Assembly: GCA_031289445.1 (NCBI GenBank)
Contig: JAITPL010000141.1
Location: 1-5,979 of the forward strand
DNA length: 5,979 nucleotides
Direction: 5' to 3'
From: Tannerella sp.
Lineage (GTDB): Bacteria; Bacteroidota; Bacteroidia; Bacteroidales; Tannerellaceae
How positions within the stretch are numbered: the stretch's first letter is position 1; each line of letters starts with the position of its first letter. A program made the translations under genes and the position numbers. The notes below the pieces were generated by a model. The model searched no databases. It saw nothing but the letters and a program-made list of their open reading frames with translations, and was not told the origin of the DNA. Of this stretch, positions 1 through 5,979 are shown piece after piece.

Positions 1-96
1 TCCGTGAGAAAAATCGACCGGTTTCCCCTTCCATTGCGCGAAGCAAGCGAAGGAAAGCATCAAGAAAACAGGCAAAAAAATATTACGCATATTCAT
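1..96 (-). CDS. Exported protein, N-terminal 32 residues only (runs off left edge)
   Basis: Reading the minus strand from the ATG at 96-94 gives an open frame to the window edge. It starts MNMRNIFLPVFLML and continues SFACFAQWKGKPVDFSHG. This is a typical signal peptide: a short positive n-region with Arg4, a hydrophobic core at about residues 6-18, and a likely signal peptidase I site after Ala20 (C-F-A before Gln21). Gln at +1 is common in Bacteroidetes exported proteins. Cys18 is not in a good lipobox, so a lipoprotein is less likely. A second in-frame ATG lies two codons downstream. The promoter at 116-146 supports a start here. The mature start faintly resembles Bacteroidetes DUF4038/GH140-like glycosidases, but that is memory-based and too short to trust. 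The gene is divergent from the sigma/receptor unit, with the IS relic between them, so a shared role in glycan use is only a guess. Confidence 0.75.
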   Translation of the reverse strand, partial: MNMRNIFLPVFLMLSFACFAQWKGKPVDFSHG

Positions 97-115
97 AGAG
101 ATATAAATTTTTGTG

Positions 116-146
116 CAAAGGTAAACAAAAATATTGAGATTTACAA
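116..146 (-). promoter_or_regulatory. Bacteroides-type promoter for the minus-strand exported protein
   Basis: On the minus strand, TACCTTTG (123-116) matches the Bacteroides -7 consensus TAnnTTTG exactly. A TTG -33 core (146-144) sits 20 nt upstream, which is the usual spacing. Transcription should begin near 110, giving a leader of only about 14 nt before the ATG at 96. The location and orientation fit the partial gene at 1-96. Confidence 0.6.
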
Positions 147-180
147 GTGCATGGAATGAAAAAAGGGAGGGTTTTACAGA

Positions 181-298
181 GGAAAGGTACGCTTTTTTTG
201 GGGGATGCGACACGCAATGACTGCGTAACATCCTGTTCGCCTTCGGGTCATTCCCTCTGTTGTACTAAATCCTGCTTTTGAGGCGGGATAGTTTTTTT
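181..298 (+). ncRNA. Structured non-coding segment, possible remnant IS left-end RNA or small RNA
   Basis: There is no credible coding sequence here, but there is pairing potential. GGATG (203-207) pairs with CATCC (229-233), enclosing ACGCA (212-216) paired with TGCGT (222-226). Together they make a 10-bp two-part stem with a small internal loop. A short TTCG-capped hairpin follows at 239-248, then the terminator-like hairpin at 269-289 with a run of seven T. A 9-bp direct repeat, TTTTACAGA, brackets the segment (172-180 and 295-303). The segment lies directly upstream of an IS110-family transposase remnant. IS110 elements are known to carry structured non-coding ends that encode a bridge RNA, so this may be a decayed one. 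An unrelated small RNA is the alternative. I found no convincing promoter of its own. Confidence 0.25.
269..298 (+). terminator. Terminator-like hairpin with T-tract
   Basis: ATCCTGC (269-275) pairs with GCGGGAT (283-289) across a 7-nt loop, with one G-T wobble. Seven T follow at 292-298. The T-tract is only on the plus strand, so it would stop plus-strand transcription. No upstream plus-strand gene is visible, which fits either a small RNA ending here or part of a structured IS end. Confidence 0.4.
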
Positions 299-333
299 AC
301 AGAAAGTTCTATTAGTGGATTCACGTTTCATTT

Positions 334-1530
334 ATGTCATCGGTAGGGGCGACCCTTGCGGAAGACAGCCGTAAGTACTGCGAATATTTGAAAGGGAACG
401 GTATCAAGCCGGTGGCAATGGAAGCGACAGTCGTGTACCGGACGAGCTTGTATGACATGCTTGAACATCACGGGCTGAAAGAGTGTCCGGTTCATCCTCG
501 GGAAGGACAGCCGGTGGATACAAAAACTTTATGCCGCAGGTATCCTTCGAGAAAATATAGTGGTCGCAGGCCTGCTCAAGGCACTGCGGATGTTGCTCGG
601 GGAGCGCGGCTACCCGATGGTAATGGGCGGCACTTATGTAAACAGGATGCAGAAGTATTTGGAACTGATGAACATAAAGTCAAGAAACGTGATCTCTCAA
701 ATAGAGGGAGAAAGCGGATTAAAAGTCATCGGAGCCATTCTTTCGGGCGAACGCAATGCCGATAAGCTGCTGCTGCCATGCCATGCAAGCATACGGAAAA
801 AGAAAGCCCAGGAGATGAATATGGCATTGCAGGGCAATTACGGTGAGCGCTGTCTGCTATTGCTAAGAGAAAACCTCCGTTTATGAGAAGAGCACCGGCA
901 ATCCATACGGACTGTTGAAAGGCAAATTGAGGAGTTATTGGAAGAAACGGGAAAAGCCAAACGGGATATGGCCGTAGAAAACAGTCCGGCCTGTCCGTCC
1001 CGCCACCGTAATCCGCAGATAAAAGATTTACACGGCAAGCCGGGCAGTACGATGGCGTAAATCCATGCAGTATTGCAGGAATAAACGGCAGTACGAAGCT
1101 TCGCCTGCCGGGAGCAACCGGTTCGGATATGAGCCGTTTTCCCGCGGTAAAGCATTTTGTCAGCCGGTTGGGATTAAGTACCGGGAACAAACGGAGCGGG
1201 AAAATGAAGCGACGGGTGAAATCCCCCAAAGGCAACTGTGCGGTAGAAATATTCCGCCGGTCGGCACAATCACTTTCTACCGGTAAACACAATGCTATCG
1301 GCGCTTTCATCCGTCGTTTGAGAGGAAGGAAAGGCTCTCCGGCGGCCATCAAAGCCGGAGCGGGAAAAATAGCCGTTGCTTTCTACAATGCTCTTACCGG
1401 AGGAATGGATTATGTGGAGGCAGGCGCTGCTAAATACCGGAAATTATTTATACAAAGAGAGCTGAAAGTACTCCAAAAACCGGCTGAAAGATACAATTAC
1501 AATCTTGTTGAAAATCAGATTGTTTTATGA
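334..1530 (+). pseudogene. IS110-family transposase, degenerate (frameshifts, stops, deletions)
   Basis: Three blocks in two frames give one IS110-like protein. Block A (334 to about 517) has the region around VAMEATVVY, including the RuvC-like acidic Glu. Block B (about 518-1081, another frame) has IQKLYAAGILRE, a Tyr-Val-Asn-Arg-Met-Gln-Lys stretch and ISQIEGESGL. It is cut by stops at 884-886 (TGA where Trp is likely), 1058-1060 and 1082-1084. Block C (about 1087-1530, back in the first frame) has the C-terminal part from SDMSRFPAVKHFVSRLGL onward. At the A/B junction about ten codons are missing, including the GRKTDVxD motif with a catalytic Asp. A second deletion affects the helix-hairpin-helix-like PGxG region near 1110. 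The first Asp motif (GxDxS) is absent, and the serine-nucleophile position seems not conserved (Gly-Lys-His-Asn-Ala-Ile-Gly). About 400 codons remain. It is clearly non-functional. Confidence 0.85.
345..364 (+). repeat. Possible half of a REP-like palindrome
   Basis: GTAGGGGCGACCCTTGCGG is at 343-361 or within a base or two of it. It looks like the left arm and loop of a dispersed palindrome I recall from bacterial genomes, where the other arm would read GGTCGCCC. Here the second arm is not intact. It overlaps the apparent start of the transposase remnant. The identification rests on memory and could be a coincidence. Confidence 0.2.
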
Positions 1531-1559
1531 AATACGTCATTGGTAGGCACGAAGCAATC

Positions 1560-1598
1560 TTCTAATTTCTAATTTCTACCTTTATTTACTTCTACCTT
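1560..1598. repeat. Short AT-rich repeats: TTCTAAT heptamer and TTCTACCTT pair
   Basis: The heptamer TTCTAAT occurs twice in tandem and then partially (1560-1578). Overlapping its end, the 9-mer TTCTACCTT occurs at 1574-1582 and again at 1590-1598. They sit between the IS relic and the sigma-gene promoter. No function is evident; slippage-type low-complexity sequence is the simplest reading. Confidence 0.6.
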
Positions 1599-1606
1599 GA
1601 AAATCG

Positions 1607-1681
1607 TTGAATCGGATTTTTTTTGCTATTTTTGAGTACAAAAATGGGCATTGTGTTGTCTTTAATGAAACATTATACTTG
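1607..1681 (+). promoter_or_regulatory. Candidate promoters for the ECF sigma gene
   Basis: There are two Bacteroides-type candidates. The distal one has a perfect -7 box TATTTTTG (1627-1634) but a short 17-nt spacing from TTG (1607-1609); it would leave a leader of about 60 nt. The proximal one has TATACTTG (1674-1681), one mismatch to TAnnTTTG, at the ideal 20-nt spacing from TTG (1651-1653); its leader would be about 15 nt. Either or both could serve the sigma gene at 1703. There is no Shine-Dalgarno sequence in front of its ATG, as is normal in this phylum. Confidence 0.45.
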
Positions 1682-1702
1682 AAAATCTTGTGACATACTC
1701 AG

Positions 1703-2272
1703 ATGGCGAACTTCAACCCTAATGAAGAACATAAGGAACTGTGGCTAAAGTTTATAGCCGGCGATGACGGGGCTTATGCCTCGTTATACCGTTGTTATGT
1801 GAATAAGTTATTCGTTTTCGGATGTCGTTTCACGTCCAACGAAGAGCTGGTGAAAGACTGCGTGCAGGATCTGTTTGTGAAATTCTATGCCACAAGAAAA
1901 CGCCTGCCGAAGGTGGAGAATGTGAAGGTCTATCTGTTCAATTCAATGAAGAATATGCTTTTCAACCTCTTTAAAAAGGAGCTCCCCTACTATCAGATCG
2001 ATACTATCGAGCCGGTTTTCTATACCGAGTTTAACGGAGAGACACGAATCATCCAGGCCGAGACACTTTCAGAACAGAAAGAAAGCATACGGAAGATGAT
2101 GGAAAACATCACCCCGCGTCAGCGCGAAGTGCTCTACTATCGCTTTGTGGAAGAGATGTCATACGAAGAAATTTGCGAACTGATGAAGATGAACTACCAG
2201 TCGGTGCGCAATCTCATCCATCGCACGCTCCTCAAAATACGAAGCACGGCGAAAGATAATCGAAATTTGTAA
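1703..2272 (+). CDS. ECF-type RNA polymerase sigma factor (FecI-like, Bacteroidetes type)
   Basis: This 189-residue protein has the usual length of an ECF (group IV) sigma factor, which directs RNA polymerase to a small regulon. Region 2 spans about residues 16-92. It includes DCVQDLFVKFY at 52-62, the region 2.2 core-binding motif, and a YLFNSMKNMLFN stretch for -10 recognition. A short linker follows. Region 4 is at about 126-183: the ITPRQREVLYYRF segment, then a helix-turn-helix at about 154-176 (YEEICELMKMNYQSVRNLI) for -35 binding. There is no region 3, as expected for ECF factors. The ATG at 1703 puts region 2 at the normal distance from the N-terminus. The anti-sigma gene follows after 84 bp in the same direction, so this factor is most likely held at the membrane until the receptor signals. 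Its promoter targets cannot be told from this window. Confidence 0.95.
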   Translation: MANFNPNEEHKELWLKFIAGDDGAYASLYRCYVNKLFVFGCRFTSNEELVKDCVQDLFVKFYATRKRLPKVENVKVYLFNSMKNMLFNLFKKELPYYQIDTIEPVFYTEFNGETRIIQAETLSEQKESIRKMMENITPRQREVLYYRFVEEMSYEEICELMKMNYQSVRNLIHRTLLKIRSTAKDNRNL

Positions 2273-2287
2273 ACAAGGAATGAGTAC

Positions 2288-2333
2288 AAGAAAGAACAAA
2301 TATTGTCTATAAGAAAGAACAAATATTGTCTAT
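2288..2333. repeat. Perfect 23-bp tandem duplication between sigma and anti-sigma genes
   Basis: Bases 2288-2310 and 2311-2333 are identical 23-mers, each starting AAGAAAGAACAAATATT and ending GTCTAT. They are directly adjacent and end 23 bp before the anti-sigma ATG. The copies show no divergence, so the duplication is recent or maintained. It adds 23 bp to the leader of the anti-sigma gene. It could act as a binding site or a slippage-prone spacer, or have no effect. Confidence 0.9.
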
Positions 2334-2356
2334 AATTATTAAAGCTATAAAAATAA

Positions 2357-3583
2357 ATGGAAGAAATTCATCGTTATACATTAGTTGATTTGCTTGAAAA
2401 CGAGTCCTTTATCGCGTTCATCAATCATCCGTCGGCGGAAGATGAGGCTCACTGGACTTCCCTCTTGCAGGAGGGACAAATCAATGCGGAAGATTACGAA
2501 CTTGCGGCTTACTGCATCCGTTCGTTCAACCCCGACGCCCGCTCGCTTACCGGAGAAGAGTCGGCTCAACTGTGGGCAAACATTCAGCAGGAAAAGCGGC
2601 GGCGAAAGGTTATTCGTCTTCACCCACTGTTGTTCCTACGGCGCTCTATTGCCGCTGCTTCCGTTCTGCTGTTGACAGGTCTTTTCCTTACACAGTATTT
2701 GAAGGAAGACAAACAGCCGACAGCTTGCCTTCTTAACATCGAAGACGTGGCTCTGCCGGAGGAGAAGACGGAAGATATTCAAATCATCAGTTCCAGCGAC
2801 AACCGCATGTCGCTCAAGGAAAAGAACGCCGACATTGTATATAACAACAAGGGAGAAGCGGCAGTCAATTCGCAGATTGTTACCCAAGCCAAAAGCTCCG
2901 CCAGGGAAGACGCGCCGGCTGCCATCGACTATAGCCAGATTATTGTTCCCAGCGGTCGGCACGTATTGCTGACGCTTTCCGACGGCACAAAGGTATGGAT
3001 GAATGCTTCTTCGCGGGTAGTTTATCCCTCGGTATTCAGCAACGCGGGGACTCGCGAAATTTTCATTGAGGGCGAAGCCTATATCGAAGTCAGTCCAGAC
3101 AAAAACCGTCCGTTCGTGGTGAAAACCAATCAAATGGAAGTGCTGGCGCTCGGAACGGCATTCAACGTTACCGCCTATAACGACGAGGTTTCGCAAACCG
3201 TCGTGCTGGTAAACGGTCTGGTATCAATCCAGACCAAGGTGGAAGGCAGCCAACCCTCCGCATTGTCGCCCAATCAGCTTTTCCGGCTTACCGGAGCGGA
3301 AACATTGCTGAAGGATGTAAAGGTAGAGCAATATATTTCATGGAAAGACGGGATATATGTCTATCACGACGAGCCGCTTTCGCTTATTCTCAAGCGTTTG
3401 GCTCACTACTACGGTATTGCCGTTGAATATACGCCGGAAGCAGGCGATATGCGCTTTACCGGCAAACTCGACTTGAAAGAAGATGCAGGGCGTGTGTTGA
3501 GAGGTTTTTCAAATACCGCTCCTGTAACTTGTCGGGAAGAGAGCGACACATATTATTTCAGTACTAACTTAAAACCCCGATAG
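2357..3583 (+). CDS. FecR-family anti-sigma factor, single-pass inner-membrane protein with DUF4974 C-terminus
   Basis: This 408-residue protein should bind the sigma factor in the cytoplasm and receive the receptor's signal in the periplasm. Residues 1-90 form a mostly acidic cytoplasmic part ending in a basic cluster (KRRRK at 80-84). One membrane helix lies at about 97-113. A loosely structured periplasmic linker of about 75 residues follows. The FecR domain is at about 194-292: VPSGRHVLLTLSDGTKVWMN, then the IFIEGEAYIEV and VKTNQMEVLALGTAFNV motifs. The DUF4974 (STN-like) domain is at about 328-403, beginning SWKDGIYVYHDEPLSLILKRL. All domains seem complete and the length is slightly above the usual 300-400. 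The gene lies between the sigma factor and an STN-bearing SusC receptor, the classic Fec-like order. The start at 2357 follows an A/T-rich leader without Shine-Dalgarno. Confidence 0.95.
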   Translation: MEEIHRYTLVDLLENESFIAFINHPSAEDEAHWTSLLQEGQINAEDYELAAYCIRSFNPDARSLTGEESAQLWANIQQEKRRRKVIRLHPLLFLRRSIAAASVLLLTGLFLTQYLKEDKQPTACLLNIEDVALPEEKTEDIQIISSSDNRMSLKEKNADIVYNNKGEAAVNSQIVTQAKSSAREDAPAAIDYSQIIVPSGRHVLLTLSDGTKVWMNASSRVVYPSVFSNAGTREIFIEGEAYIEVSPDKNRPFVVKTNQMEVLALGTAFNVTAYNDEVSQTVVLVNGLVSIQTKVEGSQPSALSPNQLFRLTGAETLLKDVKVEQYISWKDGIYVYHDEPLSLILKRLAHYYGIAVEYTPEAGDMRFTGKLDLKEDAGRVLRGFSNTAPVTCREESDTYYFSTNLKPR

Positions 3584-3620
3584 CCTATGAAGTAACACAG
3601 AGAAAGAAAAAACACAAGCA

Positions 3621-3645
3621 GACCGCCGGTATCATCCGGCCGGTC
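3621..3645 (+). promoter_or_regulatory. GC-rich hairpin between anti-sigma and receptor genes
   Basis: GACCG (3621-3625) and CCGG (3626-3629) pair with CCGG (3636-3639) and CGGTC (3641-3645) around a 6-nt loop, with C3640 bulged. This gives nine nearly all G-C pairs in an otherwise AT-rich 105-bp spacer. No T-tract follows, so it is a poor intrinsic terminator. It may stabilise or process the transcript, or partly attenuate it, so that receptor and regulator levels differ. No TAnnTTTG box is visible in the rest of the spacer (3584-3688). Confidence 0.5.
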
Positions 3646-3688
3646 CAACATTAAAGAATTTATTAAACAAAAAAAACAATGCAAATAT

Positions 3689-5979
3689 ATGAGAAATACT
3701 CGAATTATCGGCATAAAGAACGCCGATGTAAAAAAAATTAAACGTATTATGAAGCTATTTACTTTTTATCTGGCCATTGGAATCTCTCTGGCGAGTGCAA
3801 GCAAAAGCTACTCACAACGCGCTTTGTTGACCCTCAATATGCAAAACAAGACCGTCAGAGAGGTCTTTGATGCTATTGAACAGCAGAGTGAATTTGTTTT
3901 CCTCTACTATTCGTCTGCGGTAGAAGAAAAACGTAAAATAGACATCAAGGTGAAGAATCAAACCATCGACAAGGTACTCGACATTGTGTTTGACAAGACC
4001 GAAAACGTCTATACCATCGACGAGCGGCAAATCTATATTGCCCGCGTCGAACAGCCGGCGGCCCCCCAGCAAAGCAGGAAAGTAGTCAAGGGGAAAATAG
4101 TTGACTCGAACGGAGACGCGGTCCCCGGCGCTACGGTTCAGGTTGTTGGAAGCACGAGAGGAGTTATGGCCGACGAAAACGGCGCCTTTGAGATAGACAA
4201 CATAGTCGAGGGCACGAAGTTATCCATCAGCTACATCGGCATGGAAACCAAAGAAATTGTCTTTCAGGGAAAGGATGACTTGCTTGTGGTATTGGCAGAA
4301 AAGACCAACGAGCTGGACGAGGTAACGATTGTGGCCTTCGGCAAGCAGAAGAAGGAAAGCGTGCTGGCTTCCATCACCACGGTGAAACCTTCGGAACTGA
4401 AAGTGCCGAGCAGCAACCTTACTACCGCTTTTGCGGGTCGTGTGGCAGGCTTGATTTCCTATCAGCAAAGCGGAGAGCCAGGGCAGGACAATGCCAGTTT
4501 CTTCATCCGCGGTATTACATCTTTCGGAGCGGACGCCAAGAAAGACCCGCTGATACTGATTGACGGAATGGAATTGAGCAACGACGATTTGGCGCGGTTG
4601 AACACCGACGATATCGCCAGTTTCTCCATCATGAAAGATGCTACGGCGGCAGCTCTTTACGGAGCGCGCGGAGCCAACGGCGTTATCCTGGTTACCACCA
4701 AAGAAGGCCGCGAAGGAAAGGCGCAGGTGAATGTCAGGGTAGAAAACTCTTTCTCGTCGCCGACCCGGAGAATTGCCATTGCCGACCCGGTTACCTTTAT
4801 GCGGATGCACAACGAATCGGTCATCACGCGAAATCCCGACGGCGTAGCCCTATACGGTTCGGAAAAGATGACGTTGACCGAGCGCGGACTGAATCCGGAT
4901 ATCTATCCGGCTACCGACTGGTACAAGACCATGTTCGACGATGTTACCATCAATCAGCGAGCCAATCTGAGCATCAGCGGCGGCGGGGCGATTGCACGCT
5001 ATTATGTGGCGGCAAACATTACGCAGGACAACGGCAATCTGAAGGTCGATAAGCGAAACAATTTCAACTCGAACATCGACCTCACCAAATACGCTGTCCG
5101 CTCGAATGTCAATATCAACCTGAGCAAGACTACGGAGCTGGTATTGCGCTTGAGTTCTTCGTTTGACGAATATATCGGGCCGATGCTGGGAGGAACGGAC
5201 ATGTATAATAAGGTAATACAGGCAAATCCGGTACTGTTCAAGCCTTACTACGAGCCTGACGAGCAGTATTCGTACATCAAGCACATTGCGTTCGGCAATA
5301 CCGACGGGGCAAACTATATCAATCCCTACGCCGAAGCGCTGAAAGGATACAAGGATTATAGCAAGAACACTACCCTGACACAGTTTGAAGTGAAGCAGAA
5401 ATTAGACATGGTACTTCAGGGCCTGTCGGTGAGGGCGATGGTCAACATGAACCGCTATTCCGAGTTTACGGTTACGCGGCAATACATACCTTATTACTAC
5501 AATCTGGCCACCTTTGACATTTTGGACAACTCGTACACTCTGCGAAGGTTGAATACCGACGGACGCGAGACGATTGACTTCTGGCCGGGGCAGCGTACTA
5601 CCAATACGACGTTTTACCTGGAAAGCGCTGCCGAATACAACCGCGATTTCAATGAAAAGCATCATCTGAACGCCTTATTCGTATATATCATGCAGCAAAG
5701 GAAAGAAGGCCTTGCAAGTTCGCTACAGCTTTCGTTGCCCAACCGCAACATGGGTTTGTCGGGACGTATGGCTTACAATTACGATTCGCGCTATTTTGCC
5801 GAGTTTAACTTCGGATACAACGGCTCCGAGCGCTTCGCCTTGGCAAAACGCTGGGGATTTTTCCCTTCCATCGGCGCTGCATGGATGTTGTCGAACGAGG
5901 ACTTTTTCGAATCTTTGAAGGAAGTCGTTTCGCAGTTTAAACTGAAAGGCACTTACGGTATGGTCGGTAACGACGCCAT
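3689..5979 (+). CDS. SusC-family TonB-dependent outer-membrane receptor with STN signalling domain (C-terminus beyond window)
   Basis: SusC proteins import ligands captured by a SusD lipoprotein across the outer membrane, driven by TonB. The first 763 codons are visible; about 1000-1100 are usual. A signal peptide with a long basic n-region ends near SYS/Gln43. The STN domain is at about 46-117 (LTLNMQNKTVREVFDAIEQ to QIYIAR). A CarboxypepD_reg-like beta-sandwich is at about 132-204 (VVKGKIVDSNGDAVPGATV). A TonB-box-like segment is at 210-218 (DEVTIVAFG). The plug is at about 222-338, with FIRGI at 272-276, ILIDGMEL, MKDATAAALYGARGANGVI and a closing VTTKEG. The beta-barrel follows. The STN domain implies signalling to the FecR-like protein just upstream. 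I chose ATG 3689; an in-frame ATG at 3749 (starting MKLFTFYLAI) would give a shorter signal peptide and is a real alternative. The frame is intact to the edge. The ligand is unknown. Confidence 0.95.
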   Translation, partial: MRNTRIIGIKNADVKKIKRIMKLFTFYLAIGISLASASKSYSQRALLTLNMQNKTVREVFDAIEQQSEFVFLYYSSAVEEKRKIDIKVKNQTIDKVLDIVFDKTENVYTIDERQIYIARVEQPAAPQQSRKVVKGKIVDSNGDAVPGATVQVVGSTRGVMADENGAFEIDNIVEGTKLSISYIGMETKEIVFQGKDDLLVVLAEKTNELDEVTIVAFGKQKKESVLASITTVKPSELKVPSSNLTTAFAGRVAGLISYQQSGEPGQDNASFFIRGITSFGADAKKDPLILIDGMELSNDDLARLNTDDIASFSIMKDATAAALYGARGANGVILVTTKEGREGKAQVNVRVENSFSSPTRRIAIADPVTFMRMHNESVITRNPDGVALYGSEKMTLTERGLNPDIYPATDWYKTMFDDVTINQRANLSISGGGAIARYYVAANITQDNGNLKVDKRNNFNSNIDLTKYAVRSNVNINLSKTTELVLRLSSSFDEYIGPMLGGTDMYNKVIQANPVLFKPYYEPDEQYSYIKHIAFGNTDGANYINPYAEALKGYKDYSKNTTLTQFEVKQKLDMVLQGLSVRAMVNMNRYSEFTVTRQYIPYYYNLATFDILDNSYTLRRLNTDGRETIDFWPGQRTTNTTFYLESAAEYNRDFNEKHHLNALFVYIMQQRKEGLASSLQLSLPNRNMGLSGRMAYNYDSRYFAEFNFGYNGSERFALAKRWGFFPSIGAAWMLSNEDFFESLKEVVSQFKLKGTYGMVGNDA

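Larger units (their letters stand above)
181..1558 (+). mobile_element. Decayed IS110-family insertion sequence (ends uncertain)
   Basis: The transposase remnant at 334-1530 identifies this as an IS110-family relic. These elements usually lack clear terminal inverted repeats and make no target-site duplication, so neither end can be set from the sequence. I propose the left end in or before the structured stretch at 181-310, and the right end soon after the transposase stop at 1530. An imperfect 20-bp direct repeat (16 of 20 matches) occurs at 333-352 and 1533-1552, exactly 1200 bp apart, and may or may not relate to the ends. The element cannot move by itself because its transposase is broken. 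Confidence 0.55.

Noticed and set aside
239..300. tRNA or CRISPR-type structure in the left intergenic region
   Set aside because: There is no cloverleaf pairing, no CCA-ending acceptor stem and no regularly spaced repeats.
726..1352. 208-codon open frame on the minus strand across the transposase remnant
   Set aside because: It is antisense to recognisable IS110 transposase sequence, has a low-complexity Pro/Arg/Ser-rich translation and no recognisable domain.
2331..2336. TATAAT created at the end of the second 23-bp repeat, as a possible promoter for the anti-sigma gene
   Set aside because: It is an E. coli-type box, not the Bacteroides TAnnTTTG type, and has no TTG at suitable distance.
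2636..3196. 186-codon minus-strand open frame inside the anti-sigma gene
   Set aside because: It lies wholly opposite a well-supported FecR coding sequence; a shadow of its codon use.
3679..3741. ATG at 3679 as start of a small gene before the receptor
   Set aside because: It opens a 20-codon frame that overlaps the receptor start out of frame, with no family resemblance.
4220..4810. 196-codon minus-strand open frame inside the receptor gene, with similar ones at 3812-4072, 4850-5284 and 5402-5665
   Set aside because: All are antisense to conserved STN, plug or barrel sequence and encode nothing recognisable.

Overview
The window looks like chromosome from a gut-type Bacteroidales bacterium (Bacteroides or Parabacteroides; genus not resolved). 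Three things point there: a SusC-family TonB-dependent receptor with its own ECF sigma factor and FecR-type anti-sigma factor, AT-rich starts without Shine-Dalgarno sites, and promoter boxes of the Bacteroides TTG / TAnnTTTG type.

Layout. Bases 1-96 (minus strand) are the first 32 codons of an exported protein that reads out of the left edge, with a good Bacteroides-type promoter just upstream. Bases 97-333 hold no intact gene but include stem-loops and a terminator-like hairpin. Bases 334-1530 are a decayed IS110-family transposase gene, broken by frameshifts, stop codons and deletions that removed catalytic motifs. Bases 1531-1702 are an AT-rich spacer with short repeats and two candidate promoters.

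The right two thirds form one plus-strand regulatory and transport unit: an ECF sigma factor (1703-2272), a FecR-like anti-sigma factor with one membrane helix (2357-3583), and a SusC-like outer-membrane receptor (3689 to the right edge, C-terminus missing). The receptor has an N-terminal STN domain. In known Fec-like systems this domain contacts the periplasmic part of the anti-sigma factor when ligand is bound, which frees the sigma factor to transcribe the uptake genes. A SusD-like lipoprotein gene is expected just beyond the right edge. The ligand, probably a glycan or glycoconjugate, cannot be read from the sequence.

The functional genes are standard for this phylum; I found no clear sign of an undescribed system. 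The points most worth a second look are the structured non-coding stretch in front of the IS110 relic (possibly the remains of a bridge-RNA-type left end), a perfect 23-bp tandem duplication between the sigma and anti-sigma genes, and a strong GC-rich hairpin between the anti-sigma and receptor genes.
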